Source: Acidimicrobiales bacterium (lineage in GTDB: Bacteria; Actinomycetota; Acidimicrobiia; Acidimicrobiales; Iamiaceae). From it: 64,000 nt of DNA. The DNA lies in assembly GCA_025463985.1 (NCBI GenBank), contig JAODBM010000184.1, forward strand, positions 1 to 64,000. The letters are read 5' to 3'. The translations under genes were made by a program, and so were the position numbers. The notes under the pieces were generated by a model that was not told where the DNA came from, ran no database searches, and was given only the letters and a program-made list of their open reading frames with translations. Each line of letters opens with the position of its first letter. Positions within the stretch are counted from its first letter, which is position 1. Shown one piece after another: positions 46,556 to 54,274 of this stretch.

Positions 46556-46602
46556 CCGGGTTGTCCTCGCAGCACCCCCTTCCCCGTGCGAGGACAACCC
46601 GG
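46556..46602 (+). terminator. strong hairpin between SBP and permease genes (candidate attenuator)
   Basis: CCGGGTTGTCCTCGCA-N15-TGCGAGGACAACCCGG, perfect 16-bp stem. Confidence 0.75.
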
Positions 46603-46652
46603 GGTGTTCGGTCCAACGACTCCGCCGCGGGGTGCGGCGAAGGAAAGGTGCG

Positions 46653-49454
46653 ATGAACAAGTTCGCCAGCCTCACCATCAGCGGCCTCGTCTCGGGCGCG
46701 ATCTTCTCGCTCATCGCCTGCAGCCTGGTGCTCTCATATTCGGCATCAGGCATCTTCAACCTCGCCTACGGCGGCGTGGCGTTCAGCACGGCATTTCTGT
46801 ATTACGAGCTGCATGACGGCTTGCATTGGGACGTATGGCCGGCAGTTGCTGTGTCGGTCTTGGTCTTCGCCCCGCTCCTGGGCATCCTGCTCGATCGCCT
46901 CGTGTTCCGGCGCTTGGCCGACAAGGACGACTCCGCAAAGATCGTTGCTGCCGTCGGCCTGATGGTGGCCCTTCCGGCGCTCATGCGCTGGGTCGTCGAG
47001 CGGCTGGTCTTCGTCGGCAAGTTCGAGATCCCGCTGGGCAACGAGGTGTACACGCTCCCCGGCCTCGGCCCGTCGCCGCCCAAGGTGTGGACCTTGCCCA
47101 CCGGCGGCACGTTCAACTCGAACCAGGCCGTCGTCTTCGCCGCCGCCGCGGCCTGCGGGCTCGGCCTTTGGTACCTGCTCCGCCGCACCAGCACCGGTTT
47201 GCACATGCGGGCCGTGGTCGATCGGCCTGCCCTCGCATCGTTGCGCGGCGTCGATCGCGATCGGCTCTCGACGGTCATCTGGACGCTCGGCACGATGCTG
47301 GCCGGGCTCACCGGCGTCATCGCGCTGCCGATCCTCAACAGCCTCGACCAGAACGCGTTCGTGTTCGTGACGTTCGTGGCCATCTCGGCCTGCGTGTTCG
47401 GTCGGCTGCGATCGATCCCGTTGGCGTTCGTCGGCGGCCTCGTGCTCGGCGTGGCCCAGAACCTCACGGCCGGCTACGCCACGTTCGCCAGCTCGATCTC
47501 CGGCTTCAACTCGTCGGTGCCCTTCGTGATCCTGCTGCTCGGCCTCGCCCTCTGGAACCGGGATCGCTCGCGCACCGCCGGCGTCGCCAGCGAGGAGCTG
47601 CCCGCGCTCGGGCCCGCCACTGACCAGCCGCCGTGGCGCCGGGGCGCACCATGGGCGATCGGCGCCGCGGTCCTGTTCGTCTACGTCGCCTTCCTCGCCG
47701 ACAGCTTCGCCCTCGGCCTCGTCGCCAACGGCCTGGTCCTCGGCGTGATCTTCCTGTCGTTCGTCGTCGTGACCGGCGAGGGCGGCATGGTCAGCCTCGC
47801 TCAGTCGGCGTTCGTGACCGGCGCCGGCCTGACCACGGGGCTGCTGCTCTCGCACGGCGCTCCCCTCTTCGTCGCCGCGCTCGGCGGGATCGTGGTCGCC
47901 ACGCTGCTCGGCGTGGTCGTGGCCCTGCCGGTCATGCGCCTCGGGCGGCTCCCGTTGGCCCTGGCCACCCTCGGCCTCGCCTTCCTCGGCGATCGGGTGC
48001 TGTTCGCCTGGCAGTACCTCAGCAACGGCCAGCTCGGCTGGAAGGTGGTGCGGCCGCACATCGGGCCGTTCGACCTGGCGCAGCCACGGACGTTCGCGTT
48101 CGCGATGGCGATCGTGCTCGGCGTGGTGACAGTGCTCGTGCGGAACCTGCAACGGTCCGCGTCGGGCCGCGCCATCGTCGCCGTCCGCTCTGCCGAGCCC
48201 GGCGCCCGCATGTCCGGCATCGCGCCGAGCCGGACGAAGCTGAAGGTCTTCATGGTCTCGGCTGCTATCGCCGGGCTGGGCGGCGTGCTCCTCGCCGCCT
48301 ACAACGGCAGCGTCACCGGCACCACGACCCCGCCGATCACCGGCTTGATCTGGCTGTCGACGATCGCCATCTGGGGCATCCGCAGACCGGCCGGCGCGAT
48401 CATGGGCGGGCTGTTCGCCGCGCTCTTCCCCCAGTGGCTCAGCGGCGGCGTCCACTGGCCGTCGTGGGTGCCCAGCTTCCTCAGCTGGAACGGCACCACC
48501 TCGATCTACCTCGCCCCCATCCTCTTCGGCCTCGGGGCCGTGCAGCTGGCCAGCAACCCCAACGGGATCTTGAGCACGGCGCACCTCCGGCGCCAGGCGC
48601 GGCGGGCCAAGGAGCAGAGCGCGCTCGTGGCCTCCGGCCTGGCCGTGGTGCCGGTGTCGGGCGCTCGGGAGGAGGAGCTGCTCCACCTCGGGGTGGTGCG
48701 CAATTCCACGATCAACGGCGCCGAGCCCCTCGTCGACCGTCCAGCGCCGATCCTCACCATGCAGGGGGTCCACGCCGGCTACGGCGACGTGGAGGTGCTG
48801 CACGGCATCGACCTCACGCTGCGGCCCGGCACCACCACGGTCCTGCTCGGCTCCAACGGAGCGGGCAAGTCCACCCTCTGCGCGGTGATGAGCGGGCTGG
48901 TCGCGCCCACGGCCGGCCACATCCGCTTCGACGATCAGGACGTGACCGCGCTCGGCGCGCACGAACGGGCCCGCCTCGGCCTCGTGCTCGCTCCCGAGTC
49001 CCGCGGCGTCTTCCCGTCGCTCAGCGTCGACGAGAACCTCAAGATGCGCCTGCGCACGGCCCAGGAGATCACCGGCGCCTACGACCGCTTCCCGGCGCTC
49101 GGCGAGCGTCGCTCCGTGGCTGCCGGCCACCTCTCCGGTGGCGAGCAGCAGATGCTCGCCCTCGCGCCGTTGCTCATCCAGCCGCCGACCGTGCTGATCG
49201 TCGACGAACCGACTCTGGGCCTCGCGCCGCGCATCGTCGGACAGGTCCTCGACTGGATCGAGGAGATCAGGGAGTCGGGCGTCGCCGTGCTCCTCGTGGA
49301 GGAGAAGGCCCGCAACGTGCACGCGGTGGCCGACGATGTGATCCTCTTCGAGCTGGGCCGGGTCATCTGGTCGGGCGCGTGCGACCTCGTCGACGCCGAC
49401 CGGCTCGTCGACATGTACATGGCTTCGACCGGCGATCGTGATCCCGCACGATGA
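46653..49454 (+). CDS. LivH-LivM-LivF triple fusion: two permease domains and an ATPase domain in one polypeptide
   Basis: LivH-like N-terminus, LivM-like middle (GEGGMVSLAQSAFVTGAG), LivF-like C-terminus (GSNGAGKST, LSGGEQQMLALA, LIVDEPTLGLAP) in one ORF. Confidence 0.92.
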   Translation: MNKFASLTISGLVSGAIFSLIACSLVLSYSASGIFNLAYGGVAFSTAFLYYELHDGLHWDVWPAVAVSVLVFAPLLGILLDRLVFRRLADKDDSAKIVAAVGLMVALPALMRWVVERLVFVGKFEIPLGNEVYTLPGLGPSPPKVWTLPTGGTFNSNQAVVFAAAAACGLGLWYLLRRTSTGLHMRAVVDRPALASLRGVDRDRLSTVIWTLGTMLAGLTGVIALPILNSLDQNAFVFVTFVAISACVFGRLRSIPLAFVGGLVLGVAQNLTAGYATFASSISGFNSSVPFVILLLGLALWNRDRSRTAGVASEELPALGPATDQPPWRRGAPWAIGAAVLFVYVAFLADSFALGLVANGLVLGVIFLSFVVVTGEGGMVSLAQSAFVTGAGLTTGLLLSHGAPLFVAALGGIVVATLLGVVVALPVMRLGRLPLALATLGLAFLGDRVLFAWQYLSNGQLGWKVVRPHIGPFDLAQPRTFAFAMAIVLGVVTVLVRNLQRSASGRAIVAVRSAEPGARMSGIAPSRTKLKVFMVSAAIAGLGGVLLAAYNGSVTGTTTPPITGLIWLSTIAIWGIRRPAGAIMGGLFAALFPQWLSGGVHWPSWVPSFLSWNGTTSIYLAPILFGLGAVQLASNPNGILSTAHLRRQARRAKEQSALVASGLAVVPVSGAREEELLHLGVVRNSTINGAEPLVDRPAPILTMQGVHAGYGDVEVLHGIDLTLRPGTTTVLLGSNGAGKSTLCAVMSGLVAPTAGHIRFDDQDVTALGAHERARLGLVLAPESRGVFPSLSVDENLKMRLRTAQEITGAYDRFPALGERRSVAAGHLSGGEQQMLALAPLLIQPPTVLIVDEPTLGLAPRIVGQVLDWIEEIRESGVAVLLVEEKARNVHAVADDVILFELGRVIWSGACDLVDADRLVDMYMASTGDRDPAR

Positions 49455-49485
49455 CGAAGCGCCGAACGACGACAGGAGCGGTCCG

Positions 49486-50046
49486 ATGATCGAGCACGTC
49501 CGTCTCCCCTCCGACGACTCGTCGATGCTCGAGGTGATCTGGCCCCTGGGGGTGATGGCGGACACGCCGGTCGTGATCGCCGTCCTCGACCGCGGCACGC
49601 CGCCGCCGAGCTGGTTGACCGGCGAGGAGCTGGCCCGGTCGCTGGGCGTGGTCGTCATCGTCCTCCGCGTCGATGCCGACGAACCGCCGGAGTCCGTAGG
49701 CCACAAGGTCGTCGCCGCCGGCACCTGGGCCCGGTCCAACGAGCACCACCTGATGGCGAACGCGAGCCGTCTGATGGTCGTCGGGGTCGACGGCACCGCC
49801 GCCGCGGTGTCGTGGGCCCTCCGCCGATTCGCCACCGACGGCCCGGCCTCGCGCGTCTTGGGGGCGGCGGTTCGCGTGCGCGACCTGCCCCGCGGCATCC
49901 GCGTCACGGCCAGCGGGTCCGACCACGGCCTGGCGCTCCTCAGGCGGCAGGCCGGCCAGGACACGAGCGGCCGGTCGATGTTGCGCGTCCTGCGCCTCGC
50001 CCTGCGGGACACGGCGCTGCTGCGCGACCGAGCCGTTGCGCACTGA
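49486..50046 (+). CDS. hypothetical protein, possibly degenerate alpha/beta-hydrolase fold
   Basis: GVVVIVLRVDADEPPESV...ASRLMVVGVDGTAAAVSWALR resembles HSL-type hydrolases without the GxSxG serine. Confidence 0.6.
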   Translation: MIEHVRLPSDDSSMLEVIWPLGVMADTPVVIAVLDRGTPPPSWLTGEELARSLGVVVIVLRVDADEPPESVGHKVVAAGTWARSNEHHLMANASRLMVVGVDGTAAAVSWALRRFATDGPASRVLGAAVRVRDLPRGIRVTASGSDHGLALLRRQAGQDTSGRSMLRVLRLALRDTALLRDRAVAH

Positions 50047-50142
50047 GCACGGCGGGGCGCGCACCACGGCTCGCGGGCCCGTCGCCAGGGCGGCACCGGT
50101 AGCGGCACCGGCACCGGCCTGGCGTCGTCGAGCGGCGCCGCG

Positions 50143-51093
50143 ATGAAGGTCTCGTTCGGTCTGCCGACCCACCGCGTCGATGCGGGCCCGGAGCTGATCT
50201 CGGGCGAGGCGATCGCCGAGCTGGCCGCCGCCGCCGAGCGCGCCGGGTTCGCCGCCGCCTACACCACCGAGCATCCGTTCCCGACGACCGACTGGCTCGC
50301 CGCGGGCGGACACCACGCCCTCGACCCGCTCGTCGCGTTGAGCTTCGCGGCCGCCGCCACCACCACGTTGCGGCTGCACACCAACCTGTTCATCGCCGCC
50401 TACCGCAACCCGTTCCTGGCCGCCAAGGGACTCGCCTCCCTCGACGTGCTGAGCGGCGGGCGACTCATCGTCGGCATCGGCGCCGGCTACCTCGAAGGCG
50501 AGTTCGACGCGCTCGGCTCGCCGTACACCGACCGCAACGACCGCACCGACGACGCCATCCACGCGATGCGCCAGGCGTGGAGCGGCGAACCCATCACCGC
50601 CGTCGGCCACGGCTGGACCGCCGTCGGCAACACGATGCTCCCCCGCCCGGTCCAGCAGCCCGGCCCGCCGATCTGGATCGGCGGCAACAGCAAGCGGGCG
50701 ATCCGCCGCGCCGTCGACCTGGCCGACGGATGGTCCCCGTTCCCGAACCCCGCGCAGGGCGCCGACCGCACCCGCACCGCGGCCCTGGCCAGCACCGACG
50801 ACCTCGCCGACCGCCTCGCCTACGCCCGCGCCTACGCCACCGACGTAGGCCGCACCGCGCCCCTCGACGTCGTGTTCGTGCCGCGCGGCCTGAGCATGAA
50901 CGCCAGCCGCCCAGTCGACCTTGACCGCGTGGTGGCCAGCTGCACCGACCTGGCCGCCGTCGGCGTCACCTGGGTGACCGTGGCGTTCCCTGACGCATCG
51001 CGAGCGGCCCAGCTCGACCACCTCGCCCGCTGGGGCCACGACATCATCCCCGCCCTCACCGCCCTGCCGAGCCCGCCAGCGTTGCAAAGCTGA
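50143..51093 (+). CDS. LLM class F420-dependent oxidoreductase
   Basis: LIVGIGAGYLEGEFDALGSPYTDRNDRTDDAI; PPIWIGGNSKRAIRRAVDLADGW. Confidence 0.92.
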   Translation: MKVSFGLPTHRVDAGPELISGEAIAELAAAAERAGFAAAYTTEHPFPTTDWLAAGGHHALDPLVALSFAAAATTTLRLHTNLFIAAYRNPFLAAKGLASLDVLSGGRLIVGIGAGYLEGEFDALGSPYTDRNDRTDDAIHAMRQAWSGEPITAVGHGWTAVGNTMLPRPVQQPGPPIWIGGNSKRAIRRAVDLADGWSPFPNPAQGADRTRTAALASTDDLADRLAYARAYATDVGRTAPLDVVFVPRGLSMNASRPVDLDRVVASCTDLAAVGVTWVTVAFPDASRAAQLDHLARWGHDIIPALTALPSPPALQS

Positions 51094-51125
51094 CCAGCGT
51101 GGTCAGCGCTGCGTCTCGTTCGGCG

Positions 51126-51911
51126 TCACGCGGGCGGCGGCGATCGGCGACCGAGCGCTTGTCTCAGCAGCTTCTCGGCCTCGGGCGACTTCTTCCAGTT
51201 GCGAGTGGAGTGACGCCAGTACGCGTAGAAGTCGTCTGCCGTCTCGAAGTCGCCGGTGCCGGCGAGGAGCTGTTCGATCTGTCGGACCGAGCCGATGTAC
51301 TCCCGCGTTGCCGATGCGCGGCCCCGGGAGGCGAGCCGCCAGGTCTCGTGGACGACGACCTGGACGTCGGCGATCCGCTGGGGCAGCTCGGGTCGGTACG
51401 TGTAGATCACGACGATCGAGATCAGCTCCTCGTACTGCTCGAACGGTCGCATGATCCCGCCGAACTTCAGCTGAGGCCAAAGGAAGTAGGTGTTGCCCGT
51501 GTAGAGCGCGATGCGATTGCTGAGCGTGGTCGGCGTGCGGCCGGACGGCGATATCTTGCGCCGAGCACATTTGATGTCGACCGCTCGGAAGCCGCCTCCG
51601 AACGCGTCGCCGGAGAGCTCGAGGTCGGGATACGAGCGCTCGGTTCCAGCGGCGACCTCGGCGCCAGGCGTGAGAGCCGCGGCCTCGGCCAGGTGTTGGC
51701 GCAGCTCGATCTCCATGACGTTGGCTAAGGCCGCCGGCTCGCTCGGCAGTGGCAGCAGGTGACCGTGCTCGGTGAGCTGTCGGCGCAGATCGCTTGCCGA
51801 CGAGGCGATCAGCGGCCACTCATGGAGCGCGTCCTCACGGAACACCCCGACGACGGAAGGTCGCCAGCCCGCCGTCTGCTCGCGGAGCCATTCGAGCAGG
51901 GGCGACAGCAT
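51126..51911 (-). CDS. type II restriction endonuclease, EcoRV-like
   Basis: PD-(D/E)xK: SYPDLELSGDAFGGGFRAVDIKCARRK; FEQYEELISIVVIYTYRPE; adjacent to DNA MTase. Confidence 0.8.
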   Translation of the reverse strand: MLSPLLEWLREQTAGWRPSVVGVFREDALHEWPLIASSASDLRRQLTEHGHLLPLPSEPAALANVMEIELRQHLAEAAALTPGAEVAAGTERSYPDLELSGDAFGGGFRAVDIKCARRKISPSGRTPTTLSNRIALYTGNTYFLWPQLKFGGIMRPFEQYEELISIVVIYTYRPELPQRIADVQVVVHETWRLASRGRASATREYIGSVRQIEQLLAGTGDFETADDFYAYWRHSTRNWKKSPEAEKLLRQALGRRSPPPA

Positions 51912-51916
51912 GCGGC

Positions 51917-53092
51917 TCAGCCTCGCTCAGCGCGTCGCCCTGCCGGGAGCCCGGGTGCCGTGGCGTGCACGCCCGCTCCCGCAAGAGCTACGGCAACGTG
52001 CTGGGCCAGCTGCGGAGGCACCGAGTTTCCGATCTGTGACTGGACCGATGACCGTCTCCCGACGAACGCGTAGTCGTCCGGAAAGGTGAACAGCCGCCGC
52101 AGCTCGGCCACCCGCAGCCGACGGTTCTCCCAGTGGAAGGGACCGACGTTCGGCCCGGGCTGGGCCTGGATGGTGGGCGACGGGCGCCCGGGGTCGAGCT
52201 TGAGCAGGAACGACCAGTACCTCGATCGCCACTCGAAGATCGGGTCGGGATGCCCGCGTTCGGCCGTGTAGTGGAGGTAGTTGTCGCCCGGTGGGATCTC
52301 CGGAAGCAGGTGACCCCAACGCCCACGCACGACCTCCTCGGGCTCGGGGGGCGCGACGAGCCCGGCCAGAGCCTGTCCGGTGGTGACATGCGGCAGGGGG
52401 CCGCCTTCGGTCTGGCGCCGCTCCCACCGCCCGTGGTGGGTGGGCTCGGGCAGCTCCGGCAGGCGGTCGCGCTTGCGCGATCCCACGATGAACAGACGTG
52501 GCCTGGCCTGGGGCACGCCGTAGTCGGCTGCGTGCAGGACCCGCCACTGGCACTGATAGCCCGCGGCCTCGATCTCGAGGAGCAGGCGCTGGAAGGCGGG
52601 CTTGCTCGCCTTGTTGTTGAACGTGAGCGCGTACACGTTCTCGAGGATGAAGAAGCGCGGCTTCGCTTCAGCGAGCACGCGCGTGTACGCCTGCAGCAGG
52701 CTGGCCGCGGGGTCGATCCCGTCACGCTTCCAGTCGAGCCAGAACCCGGACTTGGAGAAGGCGACGCACGGTGGTCCGCCGACGAGAAGCTCTGGCCGGT
52801 TCCGACTGCTGAGGCCAGCCACCTTGAGGATGTCCTTCGTGGTGATGCCACCGTCCCCGCCTGTGGCCAGGGGGTAGAGGTTTGCCCGGAGCACCTCCCG
52901 CAGCTCGGGGAAGTAGGTCGGCGCGTTCTTCTCCATCGAGTCGGCCGCGTCGTCGTCCCACTCCACGGCAGCGACCGTGCGGAACCCCGCGTGCTCGATG
53001 CCGAGATCAAGGCCGCCTGCCCCGGAGAAGAGCGAGACTGCGGCGCCGGTCACACCGTCATTCTGGTGTGCGGGGATGGGCCGATCGCGCAT
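51917..53092 (-). CDS. DNA (cytosine-5-)-methyltransferase
   Basis: SLFSGAGGLDLGIEHAGF; GGPPCVAFSKSG; FFILENV; QARPRLFIVG; QIGNSVPPQLA. Confidence 0.96.
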   Translation of the reverse strand: MRDRPIPAHQNDGVTGAAVSLFSGAGGLDLGIEHAGFRTVAAVEWDDDAADSMEKNAPTYFPELREVLRANLYPLATGGDGGITTKDILKVAGLSSRNRPELLVGGPPCVAFSKSGFWLDWKRDGIDPAASLLQAYTRVLAEAKPRFFILENVYALTFNNKASKPAFQRLLLEIEAAGYQCQWRVLHAADYGVPQARPRLFIVGSRKRDRLPELPEPTHHGRWERRQTEGGPLPHVTTGQALAGLVAPPEPEEVVRGRWGHLLPEIPPGDNYLHYTAERGHPDPIFEWRSRYWSFLLKLDPGRPSPTIQAQPGPNVGPFHWENRRLRVAELRRLFTFPDDYAFVGRRSSVQSQIGNSVPPQLAQHVAVALAGAGVHATAPGLPAGRRAERG

Positions 53093-53180
53093 GCCGGCGG
53101 CGAGCCGGAGTCGCGGCTGCTCGTCGGCACTGCCGGGATGCTCGGGTGACCTGCGCATGGGTCGAGTAGACCCGGGGGGT

Positions 53181-53681
53181 GTGACAGCAGCCGGAGGCGG
53201 TCCCGCGTCTGGACCCACCTCGGAGCACCGGACCGTGTCCCTCGGCGCGGGCCTGCGCGTGCCGTATCCGGCGCCGAAAGACGCGGCCGCTAGCCGGGTG
53301 GGTCGAGGCAACCGTCGGGCTGACACGAAGCCCGAGGTTCGCCTGCGCTCCGACCTCCATCGACGCGGCCTCCGCTTCCGAACGAACCTGCTGCTCCGCA
53401 TCGGCGACGTGAAGGTCCGCCCCGACGTGGTGTTCACGAAGGCGCGGGTCGCGGTGTTCGTCGACGGATGCTTCTGGCACGACTGCCCAGAGCACGGGGT
53501 CACGCCGAAGACCAACACCAGCTATTGGACGCCCAAGCTCCAGCGCAACGTCGAGCGCGACCGACAGGCTGACCTTGCGCTGGCCACTGCGGCCTGGACC
53601 GTCGTGCGGGTGTGGGAGCACGAGGAGATCACCGCGGCCGGTGCGCGCGTGGAACACCTGGTTCGGCGCGGCCATGCGTGA
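53181..53681 (+). CDS. vsr: very short patch repair endonuclease
   Basis: NRRADTKPEVRLRSDLHRRGLRFR; RPDVVFTKARVAVFVDGCFWHDCPEH; WTPKLQRNVERD. Confidence 0.95.
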   Translation: MTAAGGGPASGPTSEHRTVSLGAGLRVPYPAPKDAAASRVGRGNRRADTKPEVRLRSDLHRRGLRFRTNLLLRIGDVKVRPDVVFTKARVAVFVDGCFWHDCPEHGVTPKTNTSYWTPKLQRNVERDRQADLALATAAWTVVRVWEHEEITAAGARVEHLVRRGHA

Positions 53682-54087
53682 GCACGTCGATGCGCCACCA
53701 GAGGTCGTCGCGCGGCTGCGGTCGGTCTGCGGGCGGCTGCCCGAGACCGCCGAAGAGCGGGCCTGGGTCGGCACCCGGTGGCGCATCCGGACGCGGACCT
53801 TTGCGCACGTCGTGACCGTCGAAGCCGGATGGCCGCCGTCGTATGCCCGCGCGGCAGGTGACGACGGGCCGATCACGATGCTCATGTTCCGTTCGACCGG
53901 CGCCGAGCTGCACGCGCTGCGCAGCTCGGGCCGTCCGTTCTTCGCCCCGCCTTGGCGCCCGGACGAGGTGGGCATGGTGCTCGACGAAGCGACGGACTGG
54001 GAGGAGATCGCCGAGCTGCTCACCGAGAGCTATCGCGCCATGGCGCCGAAGAAGCTGGCCGCTTTGGTGGACCAACCGCCGGCCTGA
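53674..54087 (+). CDS. MmcQ/YjbR-like protein
   Basis: LPETAEERAWVGTRWRIRTRTFAHVV...; overlaps vsr by 8 nt. Confidence 0.75.
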   Translation: MREHVDAPPEVVARLRSVCGRLPETAEERAWVGTRWRIRTRTFAHVVTVEAGWPPSYARAAGDDGPITMLMFRSTGAELHALRSSGRPFFAPPWRPDEVGMVLDEATDWEEIAELLTESYRAMAPKKLAALVDQPPA

Positions 54088-54274
54088 CGCCACGTGAATC
54101 GACGTGTCGTCTGGGACGTCAATGGTCGTCAAGCGTGGCCTCGGGGAGCGGACGATCACGCGCCCGAACTCCGACATTTCACCCGCTCGATGGTTGCGTG
54201 GTGCCGTGCCCGGTAGTAGACCGCGTTGGAGAGGGCAAGGCGGGAGCGATCTCGCGGGCTGAGGGGGGACAAGC

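Noticed and set aside
46746-50114. 1122-aa minus-strand ORF opposite LivHMF
   Set aside because: Antisense to strongly supported genes; Arg/Asp/Gln-rich low-complexity translation typical of GC-rich shadow frames
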